From NCBI GenBank assembly GCA_905220665.1, contig CAJNAR010000019.1:124001-188000 (forward strand): 64,000 nt of DNA, given 5' to 3'. Below the pieces are notes generated by a model. The model ran no database searches. It was not told the DNA's origin and saw only the letters and a list, made by a program, of their open reading frames with translations. The DNA is from Albugo candida. Lineage: Eukaryota > Oomycota > Peronosporomycetes > Albuginales > Albuginaceae. Positions 49,275 to 59,104 of the stretch are shown piece by piece; the first letter of the stretch is position 1; each line of letters opens with the position of its first letter. The translations under genes were made by a program, and so were the position numbers.

Positions 49275-49976
49275 TCATTTCACCATTTTCTTTCGAGAGT
49301 GAAGTGTTGCTTTCTCTTCAGGGAAAAAGCTAAGATTGACGGAAAGTCTAGAGATGTCACCATGGAGAATTCCTCGCCATTTACTGCCAAACCATAGAGA
49401 CCAACACTTTATGCCAACGTCGGAGCGGAAGAAGGATATTATCACATTGGTTGGAAGTAAACGACAATGATGACCCGGAATCCAGATCACTGGTCCATCG
49501 GTGAGATATTGGATCCAGTGGTCGTTGGTGTAGAATGTCGGAGCAGTACACATGAATAAAAGTTCCAACAACGCGAGAGCTTTCGTTGCTCGAGTCAAAC
49601 CGATAACGATGTCCGGCACTGACGTCCACCACGACATTACTTTCTCGAACAATACCGATCGCTTCGAGGGAACATTTCCACCAACGTGGCGACTCCATCG
49701 CGTCGCAAACGTAACATCTTCGCCGAGATTGTGAGTTGCAAAAACGCGATTTATCATAAGTAGATGAGCCACTTCATCCAAAGCTTTATCATTCGACTCC
49801 ATACATGCAAGTAGCACACCATTCATCGTGATCGGATGATCAAGTGCCGCTCGGATGATTTTGTCTGGATTTGTGTAGAACTGGATTAGCTTCCGCACAT
49901 GAGGGATGCAAGAATCCGCTTGAACCAGCTTGTCCGGTCGGAGTGAGTGAAGGGCATTTTTCGAATCGATTTCCAT
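49275..49976 (-). other. LINE middle open stretch, in frame with ORF1
   Basis: A 233-codon stretch after the ORF1 stop codon and in the same frame, open from directly after that TAA to 49275. It begins MEIDSKNALHSLRPDKL and has no recognised domain. It may be the distal part of a longer ancestral ORF1 cut by the TAA at 50040-50042, a separate small ORF, or the start of ORF2. Confidence 0.5.
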
Positions 49977-50039
49977 CAGCTCCCCTATTTCACCAACTCG
50001 GATTGGTCGTTCCGATTTCTCGATTGTTGTATGACGTTT

Positions 50040-51716
50040 TTAATAAAAGTGTGCCGCCTCTTTCGAGGTGGCCACCTCTTTTGGCATCCGTGCTTTCACG
50101 GGGATGATTTGGACGCGATTGCCATTCTCTGGATTGGCAACCGCTGTTACTTCTTCGATCTCCACCTCCATAGTTGCGAGCACGGAAAAATAGTTACTCG
50201 TCGCTAGTTTTGGAAGCGCAAGAGGTGGTGCTTTGGAGACCATTTGTTCGAACGGCTCCACCCGATTACGTTTTCCACTCGTCCAAGCCAACTTCATGGA
50301 TACATCCCCATCCCGCTCTACCCGTGGTTGTGAGTATGACTGACTGGTCAGTTGGAGGATGGGAGGTGTGTGTTGCAATAAAGCTTGTGCTCCTGGTGGT
50401 GTGATAGTGGGGGGAGTGTTGAGCTCCAACGAGATTTGATCGGATAGCTTCCGGTCAGGTTTCCTCGCTTTCAATTTTTGACTGAGAACTGGCTTCACTA
50501 CTTTTTGTGGTGCCACCACGAGCTCCGTTGGCGCGTTTGTTTGTTTTGGTTGCTGTTGTGGTTTTTGTTGCGGTTGATTTTGAATGTGGTTTTGCTTTTT
50601 CTTTTGCTTGTTCGATTGTTGTTGCCGTGCTCCCGTGGTTGATATAGCGCACAAATCCAAGCAATAAGGACCACGTTGACCAAAACGTGGTCGTTCCGAT
50701 GGGATAGGAGCGTGTTTCCCTCGCACAGGGTAAAGCATCTTTTCGTATGCAATTTGTTCGCATACTTTACCGATGCGGACCAGCTGTGGAGGGCATGTAG
50801 GAGTACTAAAGTACACTCTCCACGTCGACATCACGACACCCTTGCACGGAACAGTTTCGCGGAAAGTAGCAAAGACTACTGGACATCCTAGACTGTGAAG
50901 GGAACGTAAAATCGAAATCCGTTCTTCCTCCACGCCCACTCCAAATATATCCAGATAGTATTTGGATTCGAGAGAATCGTACTCCCGAAAAAAGTATTGA
51001 GACCCGAGGATGGTTATCGGCTGGCACTCCAGCTGTTGACAAGCATCCTCGGTGGAGACCATCACTCGAAGATTGCCACCAGGCATCTTTGAGACTTGAG
51101 CAATGGCTCTGCTCTCCAGTAGACTCTCGAATGCTGGATTCCCATGATCCTTCATAAGGGAAGACAGGATTTTTCCATTTGGAGTACGCACCAACGCTTG
51201 ACCTGTTTCCAGAATCATGGGAAAGGTGGCTTTGGAGACCTTAAAAGGCCTCGCTGCCTCCAATTTTTCTGCCAACACCGACCACTCGGAATGTTGTCCA
51301 TCAGCATACAATCGCATAATAGACTCGATGTCCGAGGCTTTAGGCTTTGGGAGCTCCACGCGAAATTTCGCCCGAGCTCTAGCCTGGTCCTTACGCAAGG
51401 ACTCCTGTGACCTGATCAGGTCAGCAAGCGTGGGACTTTTAGTGTCGTCCACAGTTGCAGTTGCCTTTGGGTCATCCTGTGACGAGGCAACGATAGTAAC
51501 GCATGTACCACCGGTACCACATCCGACACCTGTAGTACCGGTATTGACCAGTACCGTCACACTGGGGGTGGGGGTACTTTCCACGTCATCACACAGGGGT
51601 GATGACTGATCAACAATCATACAATCACCCAAAACAGGGTGACTCATGAGGGTTGCCACGTCAGTACAAGTGGACGCTAGCACCCTTGGTTGTGTCGATA
51701 TGTCGACTTGAACCAT
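50040..51716 (-). CDS. LINE ORF1 (nucleic-acid-binding protein), intact
   Basis: 558 residues from ATG 51716. The N-terminus is Thr/Val-rich; a central part (about 170-330) with SKATFPMILETGQALVR, NLRVMVSTEDAC and WRVYFSTPTCP looks like the RRM-like plus C-terminal domain arrangement of LINE ORF1 proteins. A Gln/Lys/Asn-rich basic segment (about 365-410) follows. No zinc knuckle is evident. ORF1 proteins coat the element's RNA and act as chaperones. Unlike ORF2 it is undamaged. Confidence 0.7.
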   Translation of the reverse strand: MVQVDISTQPRVLASTCTDVATLMSHPVLGDCMIVDQSSPLCDDVESTPTPSVTVLVNTGTTGVGCGTGGTCVTIVASSQDDPKATATVDDTKSPTLADLIRSQESLRKDQARARAKFRVELPKPKASDIESIMRLYADGQHSEWSVLAEKLEAARPFKVSKATFPMILETGQALVRTPNGKILSSLMKDHGNPAFESLLESRAIAQVSKMPGGNLRVMVSTEDACQQLECQPITILGSQYFFREYDSLESKYYLDIFGVGVEEERISILRSLHSLGCPVVFATFRETVPCKGVVMSTWRVYFSTPTCPPQLVRIGKVCEQIAYEKMLYPVRGKHAPIPSERPRFGQRGPYCLDLCAISTTGARQQQSNKQKKKQNHIQNQPQQKPQQQPKQTNAPTELVVAPQKVVKPVLSQKLKARKPDRKLSDQISLELNTPPTITPPGAQALLQHTPPILQLTSQSYSQPRVERDGDVSMKLAWTSGKRNRVEPFEQMVSKAPPLALPKLATSNYFSVLATMEVEIEEVTAVANPENGNRVQIIPVKARMPKEVATSKEAAHFY

Positions 51717-51808
51717 TGTTTTCGAGAGGAAAGAGGTGAAAAAAGTTGTTTTTTCGAGTTGTTTTTACTAAATTGGCGGGTTACTTAGTAGCCGGCAAAT
51801 TGAGAAGT

Positions 51809-51825
51809 CGCCAGAGAGAGCTCAG
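51809..51825. repeat. Right target-site duplication of the LINE
   Basis: CGCCAGAGAGAGCTCAG, one mismatch to 44759-44775. The next bases (CAATCGAGAAGAATAGG) continue the host sequence as at 58591. Confidence 0.8.
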
Positions 51826-52306
51826 CAATCGAGAAGAATAGGTTGATGCCACAAAGCGTGAACAGTGCGTTGACAACATACTATCGCTGCCGTCAGTCAC
51901 GAAGTTACACATGCAGCGGTAAGATTCGAGGGCGATCCAAGCATTAGAGATACGATGGGATGGCGTTATATTGTCGACAAGTTTGCTGGGAAGTTGGAGT
52001 ACAAAGCCCAAACCGAGAACCTAAAGAGGATTTGACTTTCTCTCCGCTGTCGATGCATCGGATGATGTGACGTGGGTGAAACGCACGTGGGCAACTGTGA
52101 TGTGGACGACAACCATCACTGAGAACGGGATGATGACATCAGCGAGCTTTACTGTTGCAGTCGGAAATGCAAGCTTTTGCAATGACTGCACAGCGGGTCC
52201 ATTCTTTTCGAATATGTTATACAAGAAAGTAATGCTTTCAAGTCGGTCATTATTGGTAATTTTCTCGGGTTACGACGGTAAGAGTGGGATCATTACGTTG
52301 TCTTTT

Positions 52307-53218
52307 TCACGTGCTTGAACTCCGCGCCTTTAATGGAAAGTTTCGAACGCTCCCTACGGCTAATGTGTTTGGTTCTCCACGACGATTCAATGATGCTCGA
52401 ATACAAGGGAGAATCCTGGCCTTCCCACTGGTCGAGTGCTTTCCACGACCACAGATGAGGATTGATTGGCGATGCTTTTCCGTTTCGCAATATGCAAGAA
52501 GCTTTTTCAGGACGTCGAGCGCTTCTAAGACACGGAGCCCATGTAGATCGATCCGTTGGTTTTGCCTGGAAAAATAAAACCGTGAAGAAAGCAGCGGTAA
52601 CGCGTTCATTGAAACTTACGAGATGAGATGTGAATTGTGCGAAAAGAATGCATCGGCTGCATCGTGTTGGGCTTGACGTAGAGAGGATCGGGCACTTGAA
52701 AGGCTGCAGCCAAAGACAAATCAGAAAGAGTATGCCAAGCTAGGACAATGCCCGTACGCTTGGACTTTATCATCCAGTGCTGTGGTGTCCGTCGATGCGT
52801 CCGACATCTCAAAAGCTCCTGTAAGTGATGACGAACTTGAGCGTGAGCTTCTTGCACGAGTTGTTGTTTGCATGCGAAATTATTGTCGGAAGGAGTCGGA
52901 AGTGCAGTCCTGCATGGTGTTATGGGAGGTTCCGGCGGAGAATGCGGTTAAGTAGGCTATTCGATGCCGTCAAATTCTCGAATGATGGCTTCTGTTGCGT
53001 TGAATTGCAGTGATTCATGTAATATGCCTAGAAATGGTCAAATTGGTATAAGATAAAAAGAACTGAGAAGCACTTCGTACCGTTTCCAATAAATCTCTGC
53101 TGGCAGTTGGGAAGCGACCATACAATCGATCGCATTTGAGCTTTAAAATCAGTTTGGACTCTTGTCAATCATATTCATTGCTTTGCATCCAGGCATTTGG
53201 ATGCTCGATGTGACCGAA
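52307..53218 (-). pseudogene. Duplicated 3' fragment of the CUE-Smr gene, copy 1
   Basis: Reverse-strand copy of about 24735-25650. It holds the second CUE half, the DUF1771 region and the full Smr exon; the Smr stretch is still open (RIDLHGLRVLEALDVL; ICGRGKHSTSGKARILPC). The 5' part of the parent (first CUE domain, start codon) is absent: similarity stops at about 53218 near the GATGTGAC block and continues as unrelated sequence shared with copy 2. Without a start it is presumably not a functional gene. In the DUF1771 part it lacks one base that the parent has (CTGGATGATAAA against CTGGAGTGATAAA), so one frame is longer here. Confidence 0.85.
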
Positions 53219-53902
53219 AAAATAATTAGCTGCCAAATGTACCGCGCTCCCCAAGTTGGTGTGCTCCACACTAAATTGAGTTATAGCCATCGAACAAGGC
53301 ATTTCTGAATTACAAGCACTCGCGACGATATAGTGCCACTAGACGCTCGATTATGCATAGATATTTTTGCTACACCAACTGCACTTTGCCATTAAACGCA
53401 TAGCATCTTCTTTGCGTGTCGCTTGATGTACAGTCTCGCTTTATGAACAGATATATATTACATACCTAATAACCTTATAACAAAACTTTTATGCAGAATG
53501 TTTTCATTGAAATTTCATCTGCATTCATCGGTGCGAGCTCACGATCTGTAACAAAAGTACAGTCATCACATTTTGAGTTGGATGTTTTCTTCTAAGGTAC
53601 TCGTCACCAGGCATAGAAGCATCCAAACCCATCCTAACGCGGGAAAGTTTTGTCTACTTGACAAGGAGAACCAGCTAAGAACTCTTTCCTTAGACTGCTG
53701 AAATTACCAGCATGAAATCTATATGCGACTTGTCACAAATGATAGCTAATACGTAATAGAGGTTACTTGATATATATTTTTTTTCTCATCAAAAAAGTTG
53801 CCAGTAAGACGCACGTAGTAGAAGAAACAATGCATCCGCGCGTTGATTGGACGGCTATAAAATCGAATCCGAATGTACTACATTTCGTATTTCTACATCT
53901 TT
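53219..53902. repeat. Leader and upstream region of CCG copy A1
   Basis: Closely matches 59998-60646, the region before copy A2. Contains the TATAAAA box at 53856-53862, conserved in position in copies B1, B3 and A2. No gene on either strand; the open frames seen here arise because near-identical copies share chance ORFs. Confidence 0.65.
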
Positions 53903-53918
53903 GCTCATTCAAGAACCT
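53903..53918 (+). promoter_or_regulatory. Oomycete-type initiator (Inr) of CCG copy A1, variant 3' part
   Basis: GCTCATTCAAGAACCT: the GCTCATTC core is intact but the WTTY end is changed to ACCT. It lies 5 bases before the conserved start codon. Confidence 0.5.
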
Positions 53919-53923
53919 GCACG

Positions 53924-55705
53924 ATGCTATCGCTACGACCAGTGAGCATGGTCGCATGGGTTTTCGCATGTCATCTGCGGCCAAGTTTTGGTCAGTTGTA
54001 TCAAAAAGTATACCGCATAAAACGAGATTTTAATGTGCATGAGAGCTTCCGAATGCAATATAACATGTGCCAGCATTGTATTATTAATATAGCTGGATTG
54101 TCTGGTATATGGTTGGATGAGTTTGAAGACGCTTCAGCAAAATTTACAACTACTGGTATGCGACACAGCTTCGTACGGTTAAAAATGTATTGCACTTCTG
54201 ATTGTCCATCCCTGTACGAAATTTCGCCACCGCTTGAATTATCTACCTCTGACAAAAATTGGAATCGGCAAGAACAGAATGCAAATGAAAGAGCAAGCGA
54301 TCAATCGAACGATCATCCTTTATGTCTTGCTCATCGACCGTCTTCTGCGCAGGAATTGTGCAGTACTTGCCTGAAAGAAACGACTGAATCCGATAGCATT
54401 GGTGAATTCTTGTTTGTGTCGGGAGAAGTTGATTATGTCGTTTATGTACTGCACACTTCGAAGACACATGGTCAAGTTGCTGAACCTTGCAACAACTTCG
54501 GACATTGCCATCCCTTTGAGCACCCTGAATATAGTGAAGAGGTATGCAAGGAAGTTCATGGTTCTCAAACCTTACGGTATTTTGAATCAACAAAGTCGCA
54601 CGATAAACCGATTGCAAGTACGAAAGCGTCAAACTATGGACGAATCGAAGAAAACCCAAATGTATCCCAGTTATATAGGTACTTGCAATGCTTCAAGGTG
54701 CGACAGCAAGAAGATGGATACAATTCTCATAGTGAGATGCTGGTGTGCATGAAATGCTTGGGAAAAAATTTCGATGGATTAGTGCATTGGATACCGGCTG
54801 GCTCTACTCCTCGTCCGGATACTCTATTTTTGATTCGTTCCGGTCATGCTTTGTCAAAAAAGCTATTGAACCCGCAAATTTGTGTCACCGAGTGTCCAGG
54901 CCTTCAGCATCTCGAGACGGAAAAATGCTACAAGGATTATTACGCGGGCTTTGATTTGTCGACATCTAAAAATCAAATTTCTACCAATGTACCAGCGTTG
55001 AGCAGGGAGAATAATTATCCTCTGTGTGCTTTGGCATATTCGAAGTTTGACGTCAAGGCGTGCCACGAATGCCTCAGTGTGGAATTCGAAAAAGAGAAGC
55101 ACAAGGCAAGAAAGCTCAATCGAAGAGCTGCCTTGATTCGTATCGCCGCGAGAGAAGAGACCAGACTGGTAAGATGCTTTAGCGAAAGAAGTTATATATG
55201 CACTCGATTCTTGTTTCTCTCCACCGACGTATGTAACGACGAGGTGTTCTATCCAACAATTTCAGCAGATAGCAGTGGAGACACAAAAGTTAGCGGCTTT
55301 CCAGACGAAAGCTCGTCTCAATCCAATCGCAAAGGGTCTCGACTTCAAAAAAAGTTGCTTTCTTCATCAGAATTTCCCGACCCTGGTCGAGTCGTCACTG
55401 TTGTGGTGGTTAAATATGGAGGTGAAGATTGCTTGGCATGTTTGCTTGTGGTGCATGAAGTGCTGCTCGTATCAACTGAAAATGCGTATCTTTGGATGGT
55501 GGAACGAACGAAACATACCACAGATTGCCGTTGTGAATGGAAAACAACTGGGAAAAAAATAGAGCAATTCAAAATGGGTCCATTGCGACCATTATCGGTC
55601 TTTGAGGTAAACCTTGGCAACTATAATAAAGTCGATATTTTGAACGTCCACCCGGATCCTATGTTGAAGCGAAAACGGAGGAAGCGCGGCAAAGGGATTG
55701 TTTAA
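53924..55705 (+). CDS. CCG-class secreted candidate effector, copy A1, intact
   Basis: The only fully open copy: 593 residues, intronless. The conserved start is ATG 53924 (an ATG at 53873 is not shared by paralogues). A short signal-like region (about 1-24, core VSMVAWVFAC) precedes the defining C49-x2-C52-x5-G58. Further CxxC pairs head later modules: C146/C149, C275/C278, C380/C383, C503/C506, each followed by a hydrophobic strand (FLFVS, LFLIR, FLFLS, VLLVS). The C-terminus has a basic run (KRKRRKRGK, 582-590) like a nuclear localisation signal. Albugo CCG proteins are expanded candidate effectors, some recognised by host NLR receptors; the role of this one is inferred from family membership. 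Its leader carries a TATA-like box and Inr. Confidence 0.9.
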   Translation: MLSLRPVSMVAWVFACHLRPSFGQLYQKVYRIKRDFNVHESFRMQYNMCQHCIINIAGLSGIWLDEFEDASAKFTTTGMRHSFVRLKMYCTSDCPSLYEISPPLELSTSDKNWNRQEQNANERASDQSNDHPLCLAHRPSSAQELCSTCLKETTESDSIGEFLFVSGEVDYVVYVLHTSKTHGQVAEPCNNFGHCHPFEHPEYSEEVCKEVHGSQTLRYFESTKSHDKPIASTKASNYGRIEENPNVSQLYRYLQCFKVRQQEDGYNSHSEMLVCMKCLGKNFDGLVHWIPAGSTPRPDTLFLIRSGHALSKKLLNPQICVTECPGLQHLETEKCYKDYYAGFDLSTSKNQISTNVPALSRENNYPLCALAYSKFDVKACHECLSVEFEKEKHKARKLNRRAALIRIAAREETRLVRCFSERSYICTRFLFLSTDVCNDEVFYPTISADSSGDTKVSGFPDESSSQSNRKGSRLQKKLLSSSEFPDPGRVVTVVVVKYGGEDCLACLLVVHEVLLVSTENAYLWMVERTKHTTDCRCEWKTTGKKIEQFKMGPLRPLSVFEVNLGNYNKVDILNVHPDPMLKRKRRKRGKGIV

Positions 55706-56366
55706 GCGATTGCAAGAAGCGTTTTTGCTAGGGCCGTAGAAATCGATCAGGTCTTACAATAGCGGTGCTTGATTTAGGTTAAGGTGACGACACATCCTTG
55801 CTTAAGAAATGTCTTGAATTGCTTGAATTGATGTAATGGAGCCTAGCACGAAAGTGTCAACTATAAATATACGCATCAAATGACGACTACACGAGCAGGA
55901 GATGAACGAGAACGTGGCAATAAATCACAGTCTCAGTCGTGCAGCTAATGTCGCTTCAGTGAATCAGTGAGAATCAATCGACAAGATGTGTCTATATGCG
56001 AGCATTAACACGCGCTATTTGGGCGGCACTACGCCACGCGACTCGACTCGACAGACATAGAACAAGCCCAGCTGCGAATTGAACTTCGACTGTAAGCACA
56101 AGCGCACAGACGGCACGTCCATCTGGCAGCGGCATTTACTGCTGATATCACCGACATGAAAGCCTCTTGTAATTCTTTTCTAGTTGCTTAGGTTGATCTC
56201 CAAACGACCTGTCATAAATGATAGCTTATAAGTAGGAGGTTTTTTTTTCTTATAACAAAAGTTGCCATAAAGACGCACGCAGCTAGAGAAACAATGCATC
56301 CGCGCATCGATTGGACGGCTATAAAATCGAATCTCAAAGTACTACATTTCGTATTTCTACATCTTT
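55706..56366. repeat. Spacer 3' of CCG copy A1 and leader of copy B3
   Basis: 55706-56160 matches 62481-62930 (after copy A2) over about 450 bp (GTAGAAATCGATCAGGTCTTA, AGCCTAGCACGAAAGTGT and others). From about 56190 the common CCG leader begins, with TATAAAA at 56320-56326. No gene. Confidence 0.7.
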
Positions 56367-56382
56367 GCTCATTCGAGCATTT
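56367..56382 (+). promoter_or_regulatory. Oomycete initiator (Inr) of CCG copy B3, perfect match
   Basis: GCTCATTCGAGCATTT fits GCTCATTYBNNNWTTY at every position, 5 bases before the ATG at 56388 and about 45 bases after a TATAAAA box. Confidence 0.75.
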
Positions 56383-56387
56383 GCACG

Positions 56388-58200
56388 ATGCGATCGCTAC
56401 GACCAGTGAGCATGGTCGCATGGGTTTTCGCATGTCATCTGCGGCCAAGTTTTGGTCAGTTGTATCAAAAAGTATACAGCATATATACACATGATAAGAA
56501 AACTAACGACATACGAAAGCAATATAGCAGATGTCAGGATTGCATGGTAGTTAAAGCTGGAGTGTCTGGCATATCGTTAGATGAGGTGGATCACTTAACC
56601 GCAAAATTCACAATCACTGGTATGCCACACAGTTTTGTACGGGTGAAAATGTATTGCAACTTTTCTGATGAATGTTCATTCTTGAAAGAATCTCCGACCC
56701 CAATATCAACCTCTGACAAGAACTTGGATCGGCAAGAACAAATGCAAACTCGAAAGCAATCGAACAGCCGGCTTTTATGTCTGTCTGTTAGAACGTCCGC
56801 TGTTTTTCAAAGCTGCAGAGCTTTCCTGAAAGAAGCAAGTGAATCTGACAGCATCGGTGAGTTCTTATTCGTGCTGGGAAAAGTCGAATATGTCGTTTTT
56901 GTGATGAAATCTTTGAAAACACGAGAACAAGTTGTCCAACTTGGTAAAACCTACAGGCGTTGCGATTCCTTTGATGACCAATTCTATACTGATGAGTTAT
57001 GCGAAGAAATTATATGGCACTCAAACGCCTTGGTATTTTGGTCCTACAAAGTCGCACGAGAAACCCATTGTCAGTATGACAGCGTCAAATCATGGAGAGA
57101 ACTCAAATGTCCTCCAGCCATATATGCACATGCAATGCATGGAGGTGGTACAGAGAAATGGTTTATTTGAGGCGCGTGAAGGGATGCTTGACTGTATGAA
57201 ATGCTTGGGACGTAGGTATCCTGGATTATTAGTGCATTGGTTAGGGATTGGCTCTACTCCTAGTGTGAATGCTCCTTTATTATTTCATTACCATCAAGAT
57301 TTTACAAGACAAGTATGTTTTTTAGAGTGTCCAGATCTCGCACCCATCAAAATTCAAGACTGCTACAAGGATTATCAAGTGGGTGTTGATTCGTCACCAG
57401 CTGAAAACCGAATGTCTGTTGGTGTGTCAGAGCTGAGCAGGAAGAATGATGATACGGTTGATGATGTTGCATGTGTTATAGCAATATCTCGCGGGGACGT
57501 CACGGCGTGCCGCGAATGCCTCGATTTGCAATTCGAGAAAGAAGAGCACAAGGCAAGGAAGCTCAATTACAAAGAGGCCTTGATTTCTATTCTCGCCAAA
57601 ATGAAGGCTAGGCTCGCAACATGCTCTTTCAAAATTGGACATACTTGCTATGACTTCTTGTTTCTCTCCACTGAAGTATGTAACGACGAGGTGTTTCATC
57701 CAACAACTTCAACGTATAGCAGTGAAGTCAAAAAGCCTTTTCGAATTGGAACTAAGAGAAAAAGAGGTAGCGACTTACCAAGCGAAATGCCGTCTCAATC
57801 CAAACACAAACTATCTCCACTTAGAGACATATCGAATTCGCGATCAATATTGACCGACTTTAGTCGAGTCAACACTGTCACTGTTGTGGCGGCTAAATAT
57901 ACAGGGGAAACATGCTTGGCACGTTTACTTCTGGTGCATGAAGTATTGCTGGTTTTAACCGTGGATAATTATCTCTGGATGCTGGAACGAAAGGGGAATA
58001 TCCTGAAGTGCGAGTGTAATTGGGAAGCAACAGGAAAAAAAATACAGCACTTCAAAAAGGGTCCATTGCGACCAATACCGTACGACTGGGCCAGATCTTC
58101 ATTGTGTTTGAAAGTAGGTGTTTATCCCTCTGAAATGTCTCGTATCGAATCGGCGATAGAATTGTACCGCCTTCCGATTAAAAGCGCGGAGAAAGAATAA
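56388..58200 (+). pseudogene. CCG candidate effector, copy B3, one single-base frameshift
   Basis: Spans 1813 bases, one more than a multiple of three. The first frame runs from ATG 56388 (signal-like region, C49-x2-C52-x5-G58) to about residue 205; an extra base near 57005-57012 (GAAGAAATTATATGG) shifts the frame, and the second frame continues through all later CxxC modules to 58200. Otherwise there is no nonsense codon. It is either a very recent pseudogene or an assembly error. B subtype: most similar to copies B1 and B2 (FTITGMPHSFVRVKMYC). It lacks the strongly basic tail of A1. Confidence 0.85.
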
Positions 58201-59104
58201 GAAGTTACAACGTTTTCAACATACTTAATTCTGACTACTCTATAAAGACGGCAAGGAACCACGAACAGTTTCCTCGTATTGCGCCTTTGTCGCTTAAAAT
58301 ATGTTTACTAACGCCGTAGACACCGATTATGCGCTTAGGGGACACGTGTGTACCTCTTGATGCAATACAACACTCCGCAATGACAAACAAGGTAACTATT
58401 CTCCGCTCCACTCTACGAACTAAAATCTTCCACCACAAGTGTCTAAAGAGTAAAATCGCATCGCTAGTCGTCCTGCTACACGCTGCAAGCTGCACGAAAA
58501 GTCGCAGTCACATTGGACGATGAGAGGACCTGGAGATGCTGTCGTCAACCTGCGTCAGACGAGACATGTGGCGGCGTCAGAAAGAGCTCAGCAATTGAAA
58601 AGAGTAGCCTGTTGCTATAAGGAATGCGCAGTGCATTTGCAGAGAGCGATATAGCCAACTTGAACGCTGATTTTGCTGGACAACGTACTGTTGCTGCCGT
58701 CAGACAGAAGTCACACTTGCAACAGTAAGATGCCGGGACGATCCGATCATTCGAGATAAGATGGATGGCCAGATGGCGTTACACTGTCGATAGGCTTAAT
58801 GAGAAGTTGGAGTACAAAGCTCAAAACGAGAACATCTGAAGAGGATTGGACTTTCTCTTCGTTGTCGATGTACACACTGATACGACGTGGGAAAACGAGC
58901 ATGGGCAACTGTGATGTGGACGACAATCGTCACTGAGAACGGAATGATGGCATCAGCGAGCTCTGTTGCAGTCGGAATTGCAAGCTTTTGCAATGACCGC
59001 GCAGCGGGGTCCATACTTTTCGAAATCTTTGAGCAAAAAAAAAGATTCCACGTCGATCGTTAACTTGGAATTCTTTCGGGTTAGGACGGTAAGAGCGAGA
59101 TCAC
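58201..59104. repeat. Spacer between CCG copy B3 and Smr fragment 2, with the LINE empty site
   Basis: Host sequence GCGTCAGAAAGAGCTCAGC at about 58574 is the undisturbed equivalent of the LINE insertion site. The rest matches 51826-52300. No gene. Confidence 0.75.

Larger units (their letters stand above)
44776..51808 (-). mobile_element. LINE (non-LTR retrotransposon), about 7.0 kb, degenerate
   Basis: Flanked by a 17-bp target-site duplication. Read on the minus strand it has an ~90-bp 5' leader (51808-51717), an intact ORF1, and a broken ORF2 with an N-terminal AP-type endonuclease (TVNVNGI; GDFNTPLD), reverse transcriptase (LDFEKAYDRVNW; RGVKQGDPLS; FADDSTLLSE) and a C-terminal zf-RVT-like segment (FWFLKDIQPD; ESDQHLFLECDHTAQLW). 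No poly(A) is evident at the left (3') edge, so either the tail is not adenine-rich or the edge is slightly off. The L1/I-type organisation is clear; the exact clade cannot be given. Confidence 0.9.
42240..56160 (+). repeat. Direct duplication unit I: CCG-B, (LINE), Smr fragment, CCG-A
   Basis: Without the 7.05-kb LINE and target-site copy the unit is about 6.9 kb, matching unit II (56190-62930, about 6.7 kb) in gene order, orientation and spacers. The B1 segment at 24735-28520 is an inverted relative holding only CCG-B and the parent Smr gene. Confidence 0.8.

Noticed and set aside
52307..52609. Stand-alone small Smr-domain gene
   Set aside because: The exon is open but lacks a start and upstream exons, is antisense in a duplicated block, and its twin at 59105 is frameshifted. 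Treated as a passenger fragment.
53767..54033. Open frames on both strands over the CCG leader, conserved in copies at 53767, 56294 and 60511
   Set aside because: They persist because the leaders are near-identical DNA. They overlap the TATA/Inr promoter elements and the start of the CCG reading frame, and lack any domain.
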